From the NCBI GenBank assembly GCA_916613615.1, contig OU744726.1, forward strand, positions 54,762,987-54,826,986: a DNA stretch of 64,000 nucleotides. The letters run 5' to 3'. The position numbers were made by a program, and so were the translations under genes. Source of the DNA: Steromphala cineraria. Taxonomy: Eukaryota > Mollusca > Gastropoda > Trochida > Trochidae. Position 1 is the first letter of the stretch, and every line of letters starts with the position of its first letter. The notes beneath the pieces were generated by a model that made no database searches, was not told where the DNA came from, and worked only from the letters and a program-made list of their open reading frames with translations. Of the stretch, positions 10,000 to 22,878 are shown piece after piece.

Positions 10000-12895
10000 A
10001 ATTGAGCGTGATAAGTTTCTTAAAAATGCATATTTCTAAACAAGACTTTCACAAAATGTACACATCAGGGTGCTCTATCGTTTGGAATAAACAAATTTTC
10101 ACTCCGAGTAATAGATTTAGCTACAGATTCGAACGTATAGACGTGTATGTGGTCAATTTTGAGCAAGTTCTCGGAATACGATTAATTCAAGAAAGTACAT
10201 TTTCTTGTAAAGAGCGTGATAAGTTTCTTAAATATGCATATTTCTAAACCAGTCTTTCACCAAATGTACACATCAGGGTGCTCTATCGTTTGGAATAAAC
10301 AAATTTTCACTCCGAGTAATACTTTTGGCTACAGATTCGAACGTAAAGACGTGTATGTGGTCAATTTTGAGCAAATTCTCGGAATATGATTAATTCAAGA
10401 AAGTACATTTTCTTGAAATGAGCGTGATAAGTTTCTTAAAAATGCATATTTCTGAACCAGACTTTCACTAAATGTACAAATCAGGGTGCTCTATCATTTG
10501 GAATAAATAAATTTTCACTCCGAGTAATAGTTTTAGCTACAGATTCGAACGTATAGACGTGTATGTGGTCAATTTTGAGCAAATTCTCGGAATATGATTA
10601 ATTCAAGAAAGTACATTTTCTTGAAATGAGCGTGATAAGTTTCTTAAATATGCATATTTCTAAACAAGACTTTCACCAAATGTACACATCAGTGTGCTCT
10701 ATCGTTTGGAATAAACAAATTTTCACTCCGAGTAATAGATTTAGCTACAGATTCGAACGTATAGACGTGTATGTGGTCAATTTTGAGCAAATTCTCGGAA
10801 TATGATTAATTCAAGAAAGTACATTTTCTTGAAATGAGCGTGATAAGTTTCTTAAAAATGCATATTTCTAAACAAGACTTTCACAAAATGTACACATCAG
10901 GGTGCTCTATCGTTTGGAATAAACAAATTTTCACTCCGAGTAATAGATTTAGCTACAGATTCGAACGTATAGACGTGTATGTGGTCAATTTTGAGCAAAT
11001 TCTCGGAATATGATTAATTCAAGAAAGTACATTTTCTTGTAAAGAGCGTGATAAGTTTCTTTAATATGCATATTTCTAAACCAGTCTTTCACCAAATGTA
11101 CACATCAGGGTGCTCTATCGTTTGGAATAAACAAATTTTCACTCCGAGTAATACTTTTGGCTACAGATTCGAACGTTAAGACGTGTATGTGGTCAATTTT
11201 GAGCAAATTCTCGGAATATGATTAATTCAAGAAAGTACATTTTCTTGAAATGAGCGTGATAAGTTTCTTAAAAATGCATATTTCTGAACCAGACTTTCAC
11301 TAAATGTACAAATCAGGGTGCTCTATCATTTGGAATAAATAAATTTTCACTCCGAGTAATAGTTTTAGCTACAGATTCGAACGTATAGACGTGTATGTGG
11401 TCAATTTTGAGCAAATTCTCGGAATATGATTAATTCAAGAAAGTACATTTTCTTGTAAAGAGCGTGATAAGTTTCTTAAATATGCATATTTCTAAACCAG
11501 TCTTTCACCAAATGTACACATCAGGGTGCACTATCGTTTGGAATAAACAAATTTTCACTCCGAGTAATACTTTTGGCTACAGATTCGAACGTATAGACGT
11601 GTATGTGGTCAATTTTGAGCAAATTCTCGGAATATGATTAATTCAAGAAAGTACATTTTCTTGTAAAGAGCGTGATAAGTTTCTTAAATATGCATATTTC
11701 TAAACCAGTCTTTCACCAAATGTACACATCAGGGTGCTCTATCGTTTGGAATAAACAAATTTTCACTCCGAGTAATACTTTTGGCTACAGATTCGAACGT
11801 AAAGACGTGTATGTGGTCAATTTTGAGCAAATTCTCGGAATATGATTAATTCAAGAAAGTATATTTTCTTGAAATGAGCGTGATAAGTTTCTTAAAAATG
11901 CATATTTCTAAACAAGACTTTCACAAAATGTACACATCAGGGTGCTCTATCGTTTGGAATAAACAAATTTTCACTCCGAGTAATAGATTTAGCTACAGAT
12001 TCGAACGTATAGACGTGTATGTGGTCAATTTTGAGCAAGTTCTCGGAATACGATTAATTCAAGAAAGTACATTTTCTTGTAAAGAGCGTGATAAGTTTCT
12101 TAAATATGCATATTTCTAAACCAGTCTTTCACCAAATGTACACATCAGGGTGCTCTATCGTTTGGAATAAACAAATTTTCACTCCGAGTAATACTTTTGG
12201 CTACAGATTCGAACGTAAAGACGTGTATGTGGTCAATTTTGAGCAAATTCTCGGAATATGATTAATTCAAGAAAGTACATTTTCTTGAAATGAGCGTGAT
12301 AAGTTTCTTAAAAATGCATATTTCTGAACCAGACTTTCACTAAATGTACAAATCAGGGTGCTCTATCATTTGGAATAAATAAATTTTCACTCCGAGTAAT
12401 AGTTTTAGCTACAGATTCGAACGTATAGACGTGTATGTGGTCAATTTTGAGCAAATTCTCGGAATATGATTAATTCAAGAAAGTACATTTTCTTGAAATG
12501 AGCGTGATAAGTTTCTTAAAAATGCATATTTCTAAACAAGACTTTCACCAAATGTACACATCAGTGTGCTCTATCGTTTGGAATAAACAAATTTTCACTC
12601 CGAGTAATAGATTTAGCTACAGATTCGAACGTATAGACGTGTATGTGGTCAATTTTGAGCAAATTCTCGGAATATGATTAATTCAAGAAAGTACATTTTC
12701 TTGTAAAGAGCGTGATAAGTTTCTTAAATATGCATATTTCTAAACCAGACTTTCACCAAATGTACACATCAGGGTGCACTATCGTTTGGAATAAACAAAT
12801 TTTCACTCCGAGTAATAGTTTTAGCTACAGATTCGAACGTATAGACGTGTATGTGGTCAATTTTGAGCAAATTCTCGGAATATGATTAATTCAAG
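9984..12895 (+). repeat. Higher-order repeat, 9 units (1872 bp), one full and one partial copy
   Basis: The order is B-D-E-C-B-D-E-D-D, then B-D-E-C-F. The B units at 9984 and 11856 share CAAGTTCTCGG and ATACGATT, and the C units at 10608 and 12480 share CAGTGTGC. The first unit has the inverted hairpin loop described separately. The last unit (12688) is variant F. Confidence 0.8.
12688..12895 (+). repeat. Unit variant F
   Basis: Variant F has the TTGTAAAG head, AAATATG, AAACCAGAC, CACCAAATG, GTGCACTATCG in place of GTGCTCTATCG, CTCCG and GTTTTAGCTAC. A few F units have the TTGAAATG head (46799, 55534, 61774). The body of variant G is the same as F, so G is best seen as F with a different head. 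Confidence 0.85.
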
Positions 12896-13519
12896 AAAGT
12901 ACATTTTCTTGTAAAGAGCGTGATAAGTTTCTTAAATATGCATATTTCTAAACCAGTCTTTCACCAAATGTACACATCAGGGTGCACTATCGTTTGGAAT
13001 AAACAAATTTTCACTCCGAGTAATACTTTTGGCTACAGATTCGAACGTAAAGACGTGTATGTGGTCAATTTTGAGCAAATTCTCGGAATATGATTAATTC
13101 AAGAAAGTACATTTTCTTGAAATGAGCGTGATAAGTTTCTTAAAAATGCATATTTCTAAACAAGACTTTCACAAAATGTACACATCAGGGTGCTCTATCG
13201 TTTGGAATAAACAAATTTTCACTCCGAGTAATAGATTTAGCTACAGATTCGAACGTATAGACGTGTATGTGGTCAATTTTGAGCAAATTCTCGGAATATG
13301 ATTAATTCAAGAAAGTACATTTTCTTGTAAAGAGCGTGATAAGTTTCTTAAATATGCATATTTCTGAACCAGACTTTCACCAAATGTACACATCAGGGTG
13401 CTCTATCGTTTGGAATAAACAAATTTTCACTCGGAGTAATAGATTTAGCAACAGATTCGAACGTCTAGACGTGTATGTGGTCAATTTTGAGCAAATTCTC
13501 GGAATATAATTAATTCAAG

Positions 13520-13727
13520 AAAGAACATTGTCTTGTAACGAGCGTGATAAGTTTCTTAAATATGCATATTTCTAAACCAGACTTTCACCAAATGTACACA
13601 TCAGGGTGCACTATCGTTTGGAATAAACAAATTTTCACTCCGAGTAATAGTTTTAGCTACAGATTCGAACGTATAGATGTGTATGTGGTCAATTTTGAGC
13701 AAATTCTCGGAATATGATTAATTCAAG
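13520..13727 (+). repeat. Unit variant G
   Basis: Variant G starts AAAGAACATTGTCTTGTAAC, so three changes alter the head and weaken the boundary hairpin to 5-bp arms. The rest matches F, with AAACCAGAC, GTGCACTATCG and GTTTTAGCTAC. I count 27 G units, from 13520 to 59278, and all but one (27663) follow a unit ending in ATAATT. Early copies also carry TATAGATGTG. Copies at 43.5-48.3 kb share GATACGTTT, which marks local spread. Confidence 0.88.
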
Positions 13728-13935
13728 AAAGTACATTTTCTTGAAATGAGCGTGATAAGTTTCTTAAATATGCATATTTCTAAACAAGACTTTCACCAAA
13801 TGTACACATCAGGGTGCTCTATCGTTTGGAATAAACAAATTTTCACTCCGAGTAATAGATTTAGCTACAGATTCGAACGTATAGACGTGTATGTGGTCAA
13901 TTTTGAGCAAATTCTCGGAATATGATTAATTCAAG

Positions 13936-14143
13936 AAAGTACATTTTCTTGTAAAGAGCGTGATAAGTTTCTTAAATATGCATATTTCTGAACCAGACTT
14001 TCACCAAATGTACACATCAGGGTGCTCTATCATTTGGAATAAATAAATTTTCACTCCGAGTAATAGTTTTAGCTACAGATTCGAACGTATAGACGTGTAT
14101 GTGGTCAATTTTGAGCAAATTCTCGGAATATGATTAATTCAAG
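13936..14143 (+). repeat. Unit variant E' (A/E mosaic)
   Basis: This unit has the left half of variant A (TTGTAAAG, AAATATG, GAACCAGAC, TACACATC) and the right half of E (CATTTGG, AATAAATAAA, GTTTTAGCTAC). The same mosaic recurs at 16640, 22879, 31615 and 32655. At 28495 it has the TTGAAATG head. The exchange point lies between unit positions 80 and 97. Confidence 0.8.
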
Positions 14144-17100
14144 AAAGTACATTTTCTTGAAATGAGCGTGATAAGTTTCTTAAATATGCATATTTCTAAA
14201 CAAGACTTTCACCAAATGTACACATCAGGGTGCTCTATCGTTTGGAATAAACAAATTTTCACTCCGAGTAATAGATTTAGCTACAGATTCGAACGTATAG
14301 ACGTGTATGTGGTCAATTTTGAGCAAATTCTCGGAATATGATTAATTCAAGAAAGTACATTTTCTTGTAAAGAGCGTGATAAGTTTCTTAAATATGCATA
14401 TTTCTAAACCAGACTTTCACCAAATGTACACATCAGGGTGCACTATCGTTTTGAATAAACAAATTTTCACTCCGAGTAATAGTTTTAGCTACAGATTCGA
14501 ACGTATAGACGTGTATGTGGTCAATTTTGAGCAAATTCTCGGAATATGATTAATTCAAGAAAGTACATTTTCTTGTAAAGAGCGTGATAAGTTTCTTAAA
14601 TATGCATATTTCTAAACCAGTCTTTCACCAAATGTACACATCAGGGTGCTCTATCGTTTGGAATAAACACATTTTCACTCCGAGTAATACTTTTGGCTAC
14701 AGATTCGAACGTAAAGACGTGTATGTGGTCAATTTTGAGCAAATTCTCGGAATATGATTAATTCAAGAAAGTACATTTTCTTGAAATGAGCGTGATAAGT
14801 TTCTTAAAAATGCATATTTCTGAACCAGACTTTCACTAAATGTACACATCAGGGTGCTCTATCGTTTGGAATAAACAAATTTTCACTCCGAGTAATAGAT
14901 TTAGCTACAGATTCGAACGTATAGACGTGTATGTGGTCAATTTTGAGCAAATTCTCGGAATATGATTAATTCAAGAAAGTACATTTTCTTGAAATGAGCG
15001 TGATAAGTTTCTTAAAAATGCATATTTCTAAACAAGACTTTCACAAAATGTACACATCAGGGTGCTCTATCGTTTGGAATAAACAAATTTTCACTCCGAG
15101 TAATAGATTTAGCTACAGATTCGAACGTATAGACGTGTATGTGGTCAATTTTGAGCAAATTCTCGGAATATGATTAATTCAAGAAAGTACATTTTCTTGT
15201 AAAGAGCGTGATAAGTTTCTTTAATATGCATATTTCTAAACCAGTCTTTCACCAAATGTACACATCAGGGTGCTCTATCGTTTGGAATAAACAAATTTTC
15301 ACTCCGAGTAATACTTTTGGCTACAGATTCGAACGTTAAGACGTGTATGTGGTCAATTTTGAGCAAATTCTCGGAATATGATTAATTCAAGAAAGTACAT
15401 TTTCTTGAAATGAGCGTGATAAGTTTCTTAAAAATGCATATTTCTGAACCAGACTTTCACTAAATGTACAAATCAGGGTGCTCTATCATTTGGAATAAAT
15501 AAATTTTCACTCCGAGTAATAGTTTTAGCTACAGATTCGAACGTATAGACGTGTATGTGGTCAATTTTGAGCAAATTCTCGGAATATGATTAATTCAAGA
15601 AAGTACATTTTCTTGTAAAGAGCGTGATAAGTTTCTTAAATATGCATATTTCTAAACCAGTCTTTCACCAAATGTACACATCAGGGTGCACTATCGTTTG
15701 GAATAAACAAATTTTCACTCCGAGTAATACTTTTGGCTACAGATTCGAACGTAAAGACGTGTATGTGGTCAATTTTGAGCAAATTCTCGGAATATGATTA
15801 ATTCAAGAAAGTACATTTTCTTGAAATGAGCGTGATAAGTTTCTTAAAAATGCATATTTCTAAACAAGACTTTCACAAAATGTACACATCAGGGTGCTCT
15901 ATCGTTTGGAATAAACAAATTTTCACTCCGAGTAATAGATTTAGCTACAGATTCGAACGTATAGACGTGTATGTGGTCAATTTTGAGCAAATTCTCGGAA
16001 TATGATTAATTCAAGAAAGTACATTTTCTTGTAAAGAGCGTGATAAGTTTCTTAAATATGCATATTTCTGAACCAGACTTTCACCAAATGTACACATCAG
16101 GGTGCTCTATCGTTTGGAATAAACAAATTTTCACTCGGAGTAATAGATTTAGCAACAGATTCGAACGTCTAGACGTGTATGTGGTCAATTTTGAGCAAAT
16201 TCTCGGAATATAATTAATTCAAGAAAGAACATTGTCTTGTAACGAGCGTGATAAGTTTCTTAAATATGCATATTTCTAAACCAGACTTTCACCAAATGTA
16301 CACATCAGGGTGCACTATCGTTTGGAATAAACAAATTTTCACTCCGAGTAATAGTTTTAGCTACAGATTCGAACGTATAGATGTGTATGTGGTCAATTTT
16401 GAGCAAATTCTCGGAATATGATTAATTCAAGAAAGTACATTTTCTTGAAATGAGCGTGATAAGTTTCTTAAATATGCATATTTCTAAACAAGACTTTCAC
16501 CAAATGTACACATCAGGGTGCTCTATCGTTTGGAATAAAGAAATTTTCACTCCGAGTAATAGATTTAGCTACAGATTCGAACGTATAGACGTGTATGTGG
16601 TCAATTTTGAGCAAATTCTCGGAATATGATTAATTCAAGAAAGTACATTTTCTTGTAAAGAGCGTGATAAGTTTCTTAAATATGCATATTTCTGAACCAG
16701 ACTTTCACCAAATGTACACATCAGGGTGCTCTATCATTTGGAATAAATAAATTTTCACTCCGAGTAATAGTTTTAGCTACAGATTCGAACGTATAGACGT
16801 GTATGTGGTCAATTTTGAGCAAATTCTCGGAATATGATTAATTCAAGAAAGTACATTTTCTTGAAATGAGCGTGATAAGTTTCTTAAATATGCATATTTC
16901 TAAACAAGACTTTCACCAAATGTACACATCAGGGTGCTCTATCGTTTGGAATAAACAAATTTTCACTCCGAGTAATAGATTTAGCTACAGATTCGAACGT
17001 ATAGACGTGTATGTGGTCAATTTTGAGCAAATTCTCGGAATATGATTAATTCAAGAAAGTACATTTTCTTGTAAAGAGCGTGATAAGTTTCTTAAATATG

Positions 17101-17471
17101 CATATTTCTAAACCAGACTTTCACCAAATGTACACATCAGGGTGCACTATCGTTTGGAATAAACAAATTTTCACTCCGAGTAATAGTTTTAGCTACAGAT
17201 TCGAACGTATAGACGTGTATGTGGTCAATTTTGAGCAAATTCTCGGAATATGATTAATTCAAGAAAGTACATTTTCTTGTAAAGAGCGTGATAAGTTTCT
17301 TAAATATGCATATTTCTAAACCAGTCTTTCACCAAATGTACACATCAGGGTGCTCTATCGTTTGGAATAAACAAATTTTCACTCCGAGTAATACTTTTGG
17401 CTACAGATTCGAACGTAAAGACGTGTATGTGGTCAATTTTGAGCAAATTCTCGGAATATGATTAATTCAAG

Positions 17472-20400
17472 AAAGTACATTTTCTTGAAATGAGCGTGAT
17501 AAGTTTCTTAAAAATGCATATTTCTGAACCAGACTTTCACTAAATGTACAAATCAGGGTGCTCTATCATTTGGAATAAATAAATTTTCACTCCGAGTCAT
17601 AGTTTTAGCTACAGATTCGAACGTATAGACGTGTATGTGGTCAATTTTGAGCAAATTCTCGGAATATGATTAATTCAAGAAAGTACATTTTCTTGTAAAG
17701 AGCGTGATAAGTTTCTTAAATATGCATATTTCTAAACAAGACTTTCACCAAATGTACACATCAGGGTGCTCTATCGTTTGGAATAAACAAATGTTCACTC
17801 CGAGTAATAGATTTAGCTACAGATTCGAACGTATAGACGTGTATGTGGTCAGTTTTGAGCAAATTCTCGGAATACGATTAATTCAAGAAAGTACATTTTC
17901 TTGTAAAGAGCGTGATAAGTTTCTTAAATATGCATATTTCTGAACCAGACTTTCACCAAATGTACACATCAGTGTGCTCTATCGTTTGGAATAAACAAAT
18001 TTTCACTCGGAGTAATAGATTTAGCAACAGATTCGAACGTATAGACGTGTATGTGGTCAATTTTGAGCAAATTCTCGGAATATGATTAATTCAAGAAAGT
18101 ACATTTTCTTGAAATGAGCGTGATAAGTTTCTTAAAAATGCATATTTCTAAACAAGACTTTCACAAAATGTACACATCAGGGTGCTCTATCGTTTGGAAT
18201 AAACAAATTTTCACTCCGAGTAATAGATTTAGCAACAGATTCGAACGTATAGACGTGTATGTGGTCAATTTTGAGCAAATTCTCGGAATATGATTAATTC
18301 AAGAAAGTACATTTTCTTGTAAAGAGCGTGATAAGTTTCTTAAATATGCATATTTCTAAACCAGTCTTTCACCAAATGTACACATCAGGGTGCTCTATCG
18401 TTTGGAATAAACAAATTTTCACTCCGAGTAATACTTTTGGCTACAGATTCGAACGTAAAGACGTGTATGTGGTCAATTTTGAGCAAATTCTCGGAATATG
18501 ATTAATTCAAGAAAGTACATTTTCTTGAAATGAGCGTGATAAGTTTCTTAAAAATGCATATTTCTGAACCAGACTTTCACTAAATGTACAAATCAGGGTG
18601 CTCTATCATTTGGAATAAATAAATTTTCACTCCGAGTAATAGTTTTAGCTACAGATTCGAACGTCTAGACGTGTATGTGGTCAATTTTGAGCAAATTCTC
18701 GGAATATGATTAATTCAAGAAAGTACATTTTCTTGAAATGAGCGTGATAAGTTTCTTAAATATGCATATTTCTAAACAAGACTTTCACCAAATGTACACA
18801 TCAGTGTGCTCTATCGTTTGGAATAAACAAATTTTCACTCCGAGTAATAGATTTAGCTACAGATTCGAACGTATAGACGTGTATGTGGTCAGTTTTGAGC
18901 AAATTCTCGGAATATGATTAATTCAAGAAAGTACATTTTCTTGTAAAGAGCGTGATAAGTTTCTTAAATATGCATATTTCTAAACCAGACTTTCACCAAA
19001 TGTACACATCAGGGTGCACTATCGTTTGGAATAAACAAATTTTCACTCCGAGTAATAGTTTTAGCTACAGATTCGAACGTATAGACGTGTATGTGGTCAA
19101 TTTTGAGCAAATTCTCGGAATATGATTAATTCAAGAAAGTACATTTTCTTGTAAAGAGCGTGATAAGTTTCTTAAATATGCATATTTCTAAACCAGTCTT
19201 TCACCAAATGTACACATCAGGGTGCACTATCGTTTGGAATAAACAAATTTTCACTCCGAGTAATACTTTTGGCTACAGATTCGAACGTAAAGACGTGTAT
19301 GTGGTCAATTTTGAGCAAATTCTCGGAATATGATTAATTCAAGAAAGTACATTTTCTTGAAATGAGCGTGATAAGTTTCTTAAAAATGCATATTTCTAAA
19401 CAAGACTTTCACAAAATGTACACATCAGGGTGCTCTATCGTTTGGAATAAACAAATTTTCACTCCGGGTAATAGATTTAGCTACAGATTCGAACGTATAG
19501 ACGTGTATGTGGTCAATTTTGAGCAAATTCTCGGAATATGATTAATTCAAGAAAGTACATTTTCTTGTAAAGAGCGTGATAAGTTTCTTAAATATGCATA
19601 TTTCTGAACCAGACTTTCACCAAATGTACACATCAGGGTGCTCTATCGTTTGGAATAAACAAATTTTCACTCGGAGTAATAGATTTAGCAACAGATTCGA
19701 ACGTCTAGACGTGTATGTGGTAAATTTTGAGCAAATTCTCGGAATATAATTAATTCAAGAAAGAACATTGTCTTGTAACGAGCGTGATAAGTTTCTTAAA
19801 TATGCATATTTCTAAACCAGACTTTCACCAAATGTACACATCAGGGTGCACTATCGTTTGGAATAAACAAATTTTCACTCCGAGTAATAGTTTTAGCTAC
19901 AGATTCGAACGTATAGATGTGTATGTGGTCAATTTTGAGCAAATTCTCGGAATATGATTAATTCAAGAAAGTACATTTTCTTGAAATGAGCGTGATAAGT
20001 TTCTTAAATATGCATATTTCTAAACAAGACTTTCACCAAATGTACACATCAGGGTGCTCTATCGTTTGGAATAAACAAATTTTCACTCCGAGTAATAGAT
20101 TTAGCTACAGATTCGAACGTATAGACGTGTATGTGGTCAATTTTGAGCAAATTCTCGGAATATGATTAATTCAAGAAAGTACATTTTCTTGAAATGAGCG
20201 TGATAAGTTTCTTAAAAATGCATATTTCTGAACCAGACTTTCACTAAATGTACAAATCAGGGTGCTCTATCATTTGGAATAAATAAATTTTCACTCCGAG
20301 TAATAGTTTTAGCTACAGATTCGAACGTATAGACGTGTATGTGGTCAATTTTGAGCAAATTCTCGGAATATGATTAATTCAAGAAATTACATTTTCTTGA

Positions 20401-22878
20401 AATGAGCGTGATAAGTTTCTTAAATATGCATATTTCTAAACAAGACTTTCACCAAATGTACACATCAGGGTGCTCTATCGTTTGGAATAAACAAATTTTC
20501 ACTCCGAGTAATAGATTTAGCTACAGATTCGAACGTATAGACGTGTATGTGGTCAGTTTTGAGCAAATTCTCGGAATACGATTAATTCAAGAAAGTACAT
20601 TTTCTTGTAAAGAGCGTGATAAGTTTCTTAAATATGCATATTTCTGAACCAGACTTTCACCAAATGTACACATCAGTGTGCTCTATCGTTTGGAATAAAC
20701 AAATTTTCACTCGGAGTAATAGATTTAGCAACAGATTCGAACGTATAGACGTGTATGTGGTCAATTTTGAGCAAATTCTCGGAATATGATTAATTCAAGA
20801 AAGTACATTTTCTTGAAATGAGCGTGATAAGTTTCTTAAAAATGCATATTTCTAAACAAGACTTTCACAAAATGTACACATCAGGGTGCTCTATCGTTTG
20901 GAATAAACAAATTTTCACTCCGAGTAATAGATTTAGCTACAGATTCGAACGTATAGACGTGTATGTGGTCAATTTTGAGCAAATTCTCGGAATATGATTA
21001 ATTCAAGAAAGTACATTTTCTTGTAAAGAGCGTGATAAGTTTCTTAAATATGCATATTTCTAAACCAGTCTTTCACCAAATGTACACATCAGGGTGCTCT
21101 ATCGTTTGGAATAAACAAATTTTCACTCCGAGTAATACTTTTGGCTACAGATTCGAACGTAAAGACGTGTATGTGGTCAATTTTGAGCAAATTCTCGGAA
21201 TATGATTAATTCAAGAAAGTACATTTTCTTGAAATGAGCGTGATAAGTTTCTTAAAAATGCATATTTCTGAACCAGACTTTCACTAAATGTACAAATCAG
21301 GGTGCTCTATCATTTGGAATAAATAAATTTTCACTCCGAGTAATAGTTTTAGCTACAGATTCGAACGTCTAGACGTGTATGTGGTCAATTTTGAGCAAAT
21401 TCTCGGAATATGATTAATTCAAGAAAGTACATTTTCTTGAAATGAGCGTGATAAGTTTCTTAAATATGCATATTTCTAAACAAGACTTTCACCAAATGTA
21501 CACATCAGTGTGCTCTATCGTTTGGAATAAACAAATTTTCACTCCGAGTAATAGATTTAGCTACAGATTCGAACGTATAGACGTGTATGTGGTCAGTTTT
21601 GAGCAAATTCTCGGAATATGATTAATTCAAGAAAGTACATTTTCTTGTAAAGAGCGTGATAAGTTTCTTAAATATGCATATTTCTAAACCAGACTTTCAC
21701 CAAATGTACACATCAGGGTGCACTATCGTTTGGAATAAACAAATTTTCACTCCGAGTAATAGTTTTAGCTACAGATTCGAACGTATAGACGTGTATGTGG
21801 TCAATTTTGAGCAAATTCTCGGAATATGATTAATTCAAGAAAGTACATTTTCTTGTAAAGAGCGTGATAAGTTTCTTAAATATGCATATTTCTAAACCAG
21901 TCTTTCACCAAATGTACACATCAGGGTGCACTATCGTTTGGAATAAACAAATTTTCACTCCGAGTAATACTTTTGGCTACAGATTCGAACGTAAGGACGT
22001 GTATGTGGTCAATTTTGAGCAAATTCTCGGAATATGATTAATTCAAGAAAGTACATTTTCTTGAAATGAGCGTGATAAGTTTCTTAAAAATGCATATTTC
22101 TAAACAAGACTTTCACAAAATGTACACATCAGGGTGCTCTATCGTTTGGAATAAACAAATTTTCACTCCGAGTAATAGATTTAGCTACAGATTCGAACGT
22201 ATAGACGTGTATGTGGTCAATTTTGAGCAAATTCTCGGAATATGATTAATTCAAGAAAGTACATTTTCTTGTAAAGAGCGTGATAAGTTTCTTAAATATG
22301 CATATTTCTGAACCAGACTTTCACCAAATGTACACATCAGGGTGCTCTATCGTTTGGAATAAACAAATTTTCACTCGGAGTAATAGATTTAGCAACAGAT
22401 TCGAACGTCTAGACGTGTATGTGGTAAATTTTGAGCAAATTCTCGGAATATAATTAATTCAAGAAAGAACATTGTCTTGTAACGAGCGTGATAAGTTTCT
22501 TAAATATGCATATTTCTAAACCAGACTTTCACCAAATGTACACATCAGGGTGCACTATCGTTTGGAATAAACAAATTTTCACTCCGAGTAATAGTTTTAG
22601 CTACAGATTCGAACGTATAGATGTGTATGTGGTCAATTTTGAGCAAATTCTCGGAATATGATTAATCAAGAAAGTACATTTTCTTGAAATGAGCGTGATA
22701 AGTTTCTTAAATATGCATATTTCTAAACAAGACTTTCACCAAATGTACACATCAGGGTGCTCTATCGTTTGGAATAAACAAATTTTCACTCCGAGTAATA
22801 GATTTAGCTACAGATTCGAACGTATAGACGTGTATGTGGTCAATTTTGAGCAAATTCTCGGAATATGATTAATTCAAG
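17472..22878 (+). repeat. Higher-order repeat, 13 units, two nearly identical copies
   Basis: Copies at 17472-20175 and 20176-22878 both read E-C-A-B-D-E-C-F-D-B-A-G-C. Private changes recur at the same places: GGTCAGTTTTG and ATACGATT in the first C, CAGTGTGCTC in the A and second C, CGTCTAGAC in the second E, GTGCACT in the second D, and CTAGAC, GGTAAAT and ATAATT in the second A. I noted fewer than about ten differences, including a single-base deletion near 22666. This is a recent tandem duplication. Confidence 0.9.
22464..22670 (+). repeat. 207-bp unit with 1-base deletion (variant G)
   Basis: The unit ends GATTAATCAAG in place of GATTAATTCAAG, missing one T near 22666. The equivalent unit of the preceding 13-unit copy (19760) has the T, so the loss followed that duplication. 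Confidence 0.9.

Larger units (their letters stand above)
12896..17471 (+). repeat. Higher-order repeat, 13 units (2704 bp), first set
   Basis: The order is D-B-A-G-C-E'-C-F-D-E-B-D-E, then D-B-A-G-C-E'-C-F-D. Both A units (13312, 16016) carry CGTCTAGAC and ATAATT, and both G units carry TATAGATGTG. The D unit at 15184 shares TTTAATATG and CGTTAAGAC with the D unit at 11024, twenty units away, so older duplications cross the block edge. Variant G first appears here. Confidence 0.83.
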
